Assembly (NCBI GenBank): GCA_038241115.1
Contig: JBBRGA010000028.1
Span: 1 to 27,608, forward strand
Length of the DNA stretch: 27,608 bases
Source of the DNA: JANYJJ01 sp038241115
GTDB lineage: Bacteria; Pseudomonadota; Gammaproteobacteria; Burkholderiales; Burkholderiaceae_C
Direction: 5' to 3'
In this document: one piece after another, positions 26,129-27,608 of the stretch
Position numbering within the stretch: the stretch's first letter is position 1
Layout: each line of letters starts with the position of its first letter
Position numbers and translations under genes: made by a program
The notes under the pieces: generated by a model
Seen by the model: the letters and a program-made list of their open reading frames with translations, nothing else
What the model was told of the DNA's origin: nothing
The model's database searches: none

Positions 26129-27571
26129 ATGAACCCAAGCATCCCATTCAACACCGACCTGTTTATCGACGGCGCATTCGTTACGGGCGAAGGTGAGGCT
26201 GAACGCATCTTGAATCCGTCCACCGGTGAATTGCTGACGTTGGTGCCCGAAGCCTCCGCCGAGCAAGTGCACAAAGCGGTGTCGGCCGCACACCGCGCCT
26301 TCGACAGCTGGAGTGAAACCACACCGGCCGACCGCTCCAAAATGCTGTTGAAGCTGGCCGACGCGATAGAGCAACGCGGCGCTGAGTTTGCCCGTTTGGA
26401 AAGTTTGAACTGCGGCAATCCTTACGCGCGCGCTTTGGGCGATGAGATTCCTGCCATCGTCGATTGCTACCGCTACTTTGCGGGCGCGGCGCGCTGCATG
26501 AGCGGCACGGTCACCAACGAGTACCTGGCTGGGCACACCAGCATGATCCGGCGCGATCCTTTGGGTGTGGTGGGCTCCATTGCGCCTTGGAATTACCCGT
26601 TGATGATGGCGGCGTGGAAGATTGCGCCGGCGCTGGCCGCGGGCAATTGCGTGGTGCTCAAGCCCAGCGAGCAAACACCGCTGAGCACTTTGTTGTTGGC
26701 CCGCGTGGCGGCCGAGATTTTCCCGAAAGGCGTTTTCAACGTCATCACCGGGCGCGGTGCCAGCGTCGGCCAGCCGCTGGTTGAGCACCCGAAGGTGGCC
26801 ATGGTGAGTGTGACTGGCGACGTGTCCACCGGGCGCAAGATTTTGCAAGCCGCCACCGGCACGTTGAAGCGGACGCATTTGGAGTTGGGCGGCAAAGCGC
26901 CGGTGCTGGTGTTTGACGACGCCGATCTGGACGCCGTGGTGGAAGGCCTGCGCACCTTCAGCTTTTACAACGCCGGGCAAGACTGCACGGCGGCGTGTCG
27001 TGTTTACGCCGGCGCAAAAATCTACGACAGGCTGGTGGCCGATTTGTCGAGTGCTGCCAAGACCATCAAGCTCGGTTTGCAAGACGACGCTGACGCTGAA
27101 ATCGGCCCGCTCATCAGCGACCGTCAGCGCAGCCGCGTGGCCAGTTTTGTCGAGCGCGCGCAAATGGCCGGGCACATGGAGATCACCGCCGGCGGCAAAG
27201 CGCGGCCGGGCGCGGGTTATTTTTACGAGCCCACGGTGATCGCCGGGGCTCGGCAAGAAGACGAAATAGTCAAGCGCGAGGTGTTCGGCCCGGTGGTCAG
27301 CGTGACCCGCTTTACCGAAGCTGAGCAAGCCATTGCCTGGGCCAATGACAGCGACTACGGTCTGGCGTCCTCGGTGTGGACGCAAGACGTGGGCAAGGCC
27401 ATGCGGGTGGCCAAGAAGCTGCAATACGGCTGCACCTGGATCAACACCCACTTCATGCTGGTCAATGAAATGCCGCACGGCGGGATGAAAAGCAGTGGCT
27501 ACGGCAAAGACATGGGCATGTACGCGCTGGAGGACTACACCGTGGCGCGGCATGTGATGGCCAAGTTTTGA
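26129..27571 (+). CDS. patD: Gamma-aminobutyraldehyde dehydrogenase
   Basis: Oxidises 4-aminobutanal to GABA with NAD, the second step of putrescine breakdown by transamination. The 480 residues match E. coli PatD (YdcW) along the length: EIPAIVDCYRYFAGAARCMS, GHTSMIRRDPLGVVGSIAPW, NYPLMMAAWKIAPALAAGNC and VVLKPSE. The ALDH catalytic residues are seen: Asn155 in PWNY, Glu252 in LELGG and Cys286 in FYNAGQDCTAACR. The C-terminus GCTWINTHFMLVNEMPHGG and YGLEDYTV-like YALEDYTVARHV complete the match. The start ATG 26129 is preceded by AAGGAG formed by the last unit of a 9-bp repeat. It is the last gene of the ydcSTUV-patD-like cluster in this window. No aminotransferase (patA) or amine oxidase is visible here. 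Confidence 0.95.
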   Translation: MNPSIPFNTDLFIDGAFVTGEGEAERILNPSTGELLTLVPEASAEQVHKAVSAAHRAFDSWSETTPADRSKMLLKLADAIEQRGAEFARLESLNCGNPYARALGDEIPAIVDCYRYFAGAARCMSGTVTNEYLAGHTSMIRRDPLGVVGSIAPWNYPLMMAAWKIAPALAAGNCVVLKPSEQTPLSTLLLARVAAEIFPKGVFNVITGRGASVGQPLVEHPKVAMVSVTGDVSTGRKILQAATGTLKRTHLELGGKAPVLVFDDADLDAVVEGLRTFSFYNAGQDCTAACRVYAGAKIYDRLVADLSSAAKTIKLGLQDDADAEIGPLISDRQRSRVASFVERAQMAGHMEITAGGKARPGAGYFYEPTVIAGARQEDEIVKREVFGPVVSVTRFTEAEQAIAWANDSDYGLASSVWTQDVGKAMRVAKKLQYGCTWINTHFMLVNEMPHGGMKSSGYGKDMGMYALEDYTVARHVMAKF

Positions 27572-27608
27572 ACCGGCGAAAAGGCTGGAAATGAGCTGCG
27601 GCGCGGGT

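Noticed and set aside
26003..27553. A 516-codon minus-strand frame opposite patD
   Set aside because: Composition is that of an antisense shadow in GC-rich DNA, and patD on the other strand matches its family along the full length.

Overview
The window looks like part of a betaproteobacterial chromosome, most likely Burkholderiales and close to Comamonadaceae. The grounds are the protein sequences, the high-GC codon use, and the divergent layout of gyrB-dnaN-dnaA (minus strand) and rpmH-rnpA-yidD-yidC-mnmE (plus strand), which is the usual origin neighbourhood in this group. No rRNA, tRNA, CRISPR array or insertion sequence was recognised. Placement below family level is a guess.

Layout. (1) 1-1592, minus: substrate-binding protein and permease of a polar amino acid ABC importer; the permease runs off the left edge. 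(2) 1744-2343, minus: a MarC-family membrane protein. (3) 2411-3352, minus: a gene graveyard in which an NAD(P)H oxidoreductase N-terminus, an amidohydrolase (8-oxoguanine deaminase-like) and a FAD-linked oxidase C-terminus are fused end to end. The amidohydrolase part carries a 7-bp tandem duplication and an internal deletion. (4) 3544-4209, plus: a glutathione S-transferase-like gene. (5) 4231-9747, minus: gyrB, dnaN and dnaA. (6) 9748-9972: the probable oriC and divergent promoter region, with one perfect DnaA box and a good sigma70 promoter for rpmH. (7) 9973-12723, plus: rpmH, rnpA, yidD and yidC, closed by a strong terminator; then mnmE, and apt facing it. (8) 15112-20821: a secreted S33-type alpha/beta hydrolase coupled by an ATGA overlap to a NatA-type ATPase. 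Its probable NatB partner permease lies about 2.2 kb further on, and a frameshifted gamma-glutamyltransferase gene sits between them on the opposite strand. (9) 20865-27571: a LysR regulator divergent from a five-gene cluster matching Escherichia coli ydcS-ydcT-ydcU-ydcV-patD.

How the genes work together. The centre is housekeeping: replication start, DNA clamp, gyrase, ribosomal protein L34, RNase P protein, membrane insertion and tRNA modification. The right end is a probable polyamine or GABA-precursor uptake module. The ABC importer brings the substrate in, and an aminobutyraldehyde dehydrogenase works on the downstream aldehyde. The LysR gene is divergent, with a textbook ATC-N9-GAT box about 66 bp upstream of the predicted transcription start. 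The cluster also has a terminator-like hairpin after the binding-protein gene and a five-copy 9-bp tandem repeat directly before the patD ribosome binding site.

I do not see a convincing new defence or mobile system. The least ordinary parts are the three-gene fossil at 2.4-3.4 kb, the natA/natB pair split by a damaged ggt, the repeat-loaded patD leader, and the rnpA insertion with a run of nine A and DnaA-box-like sequences.
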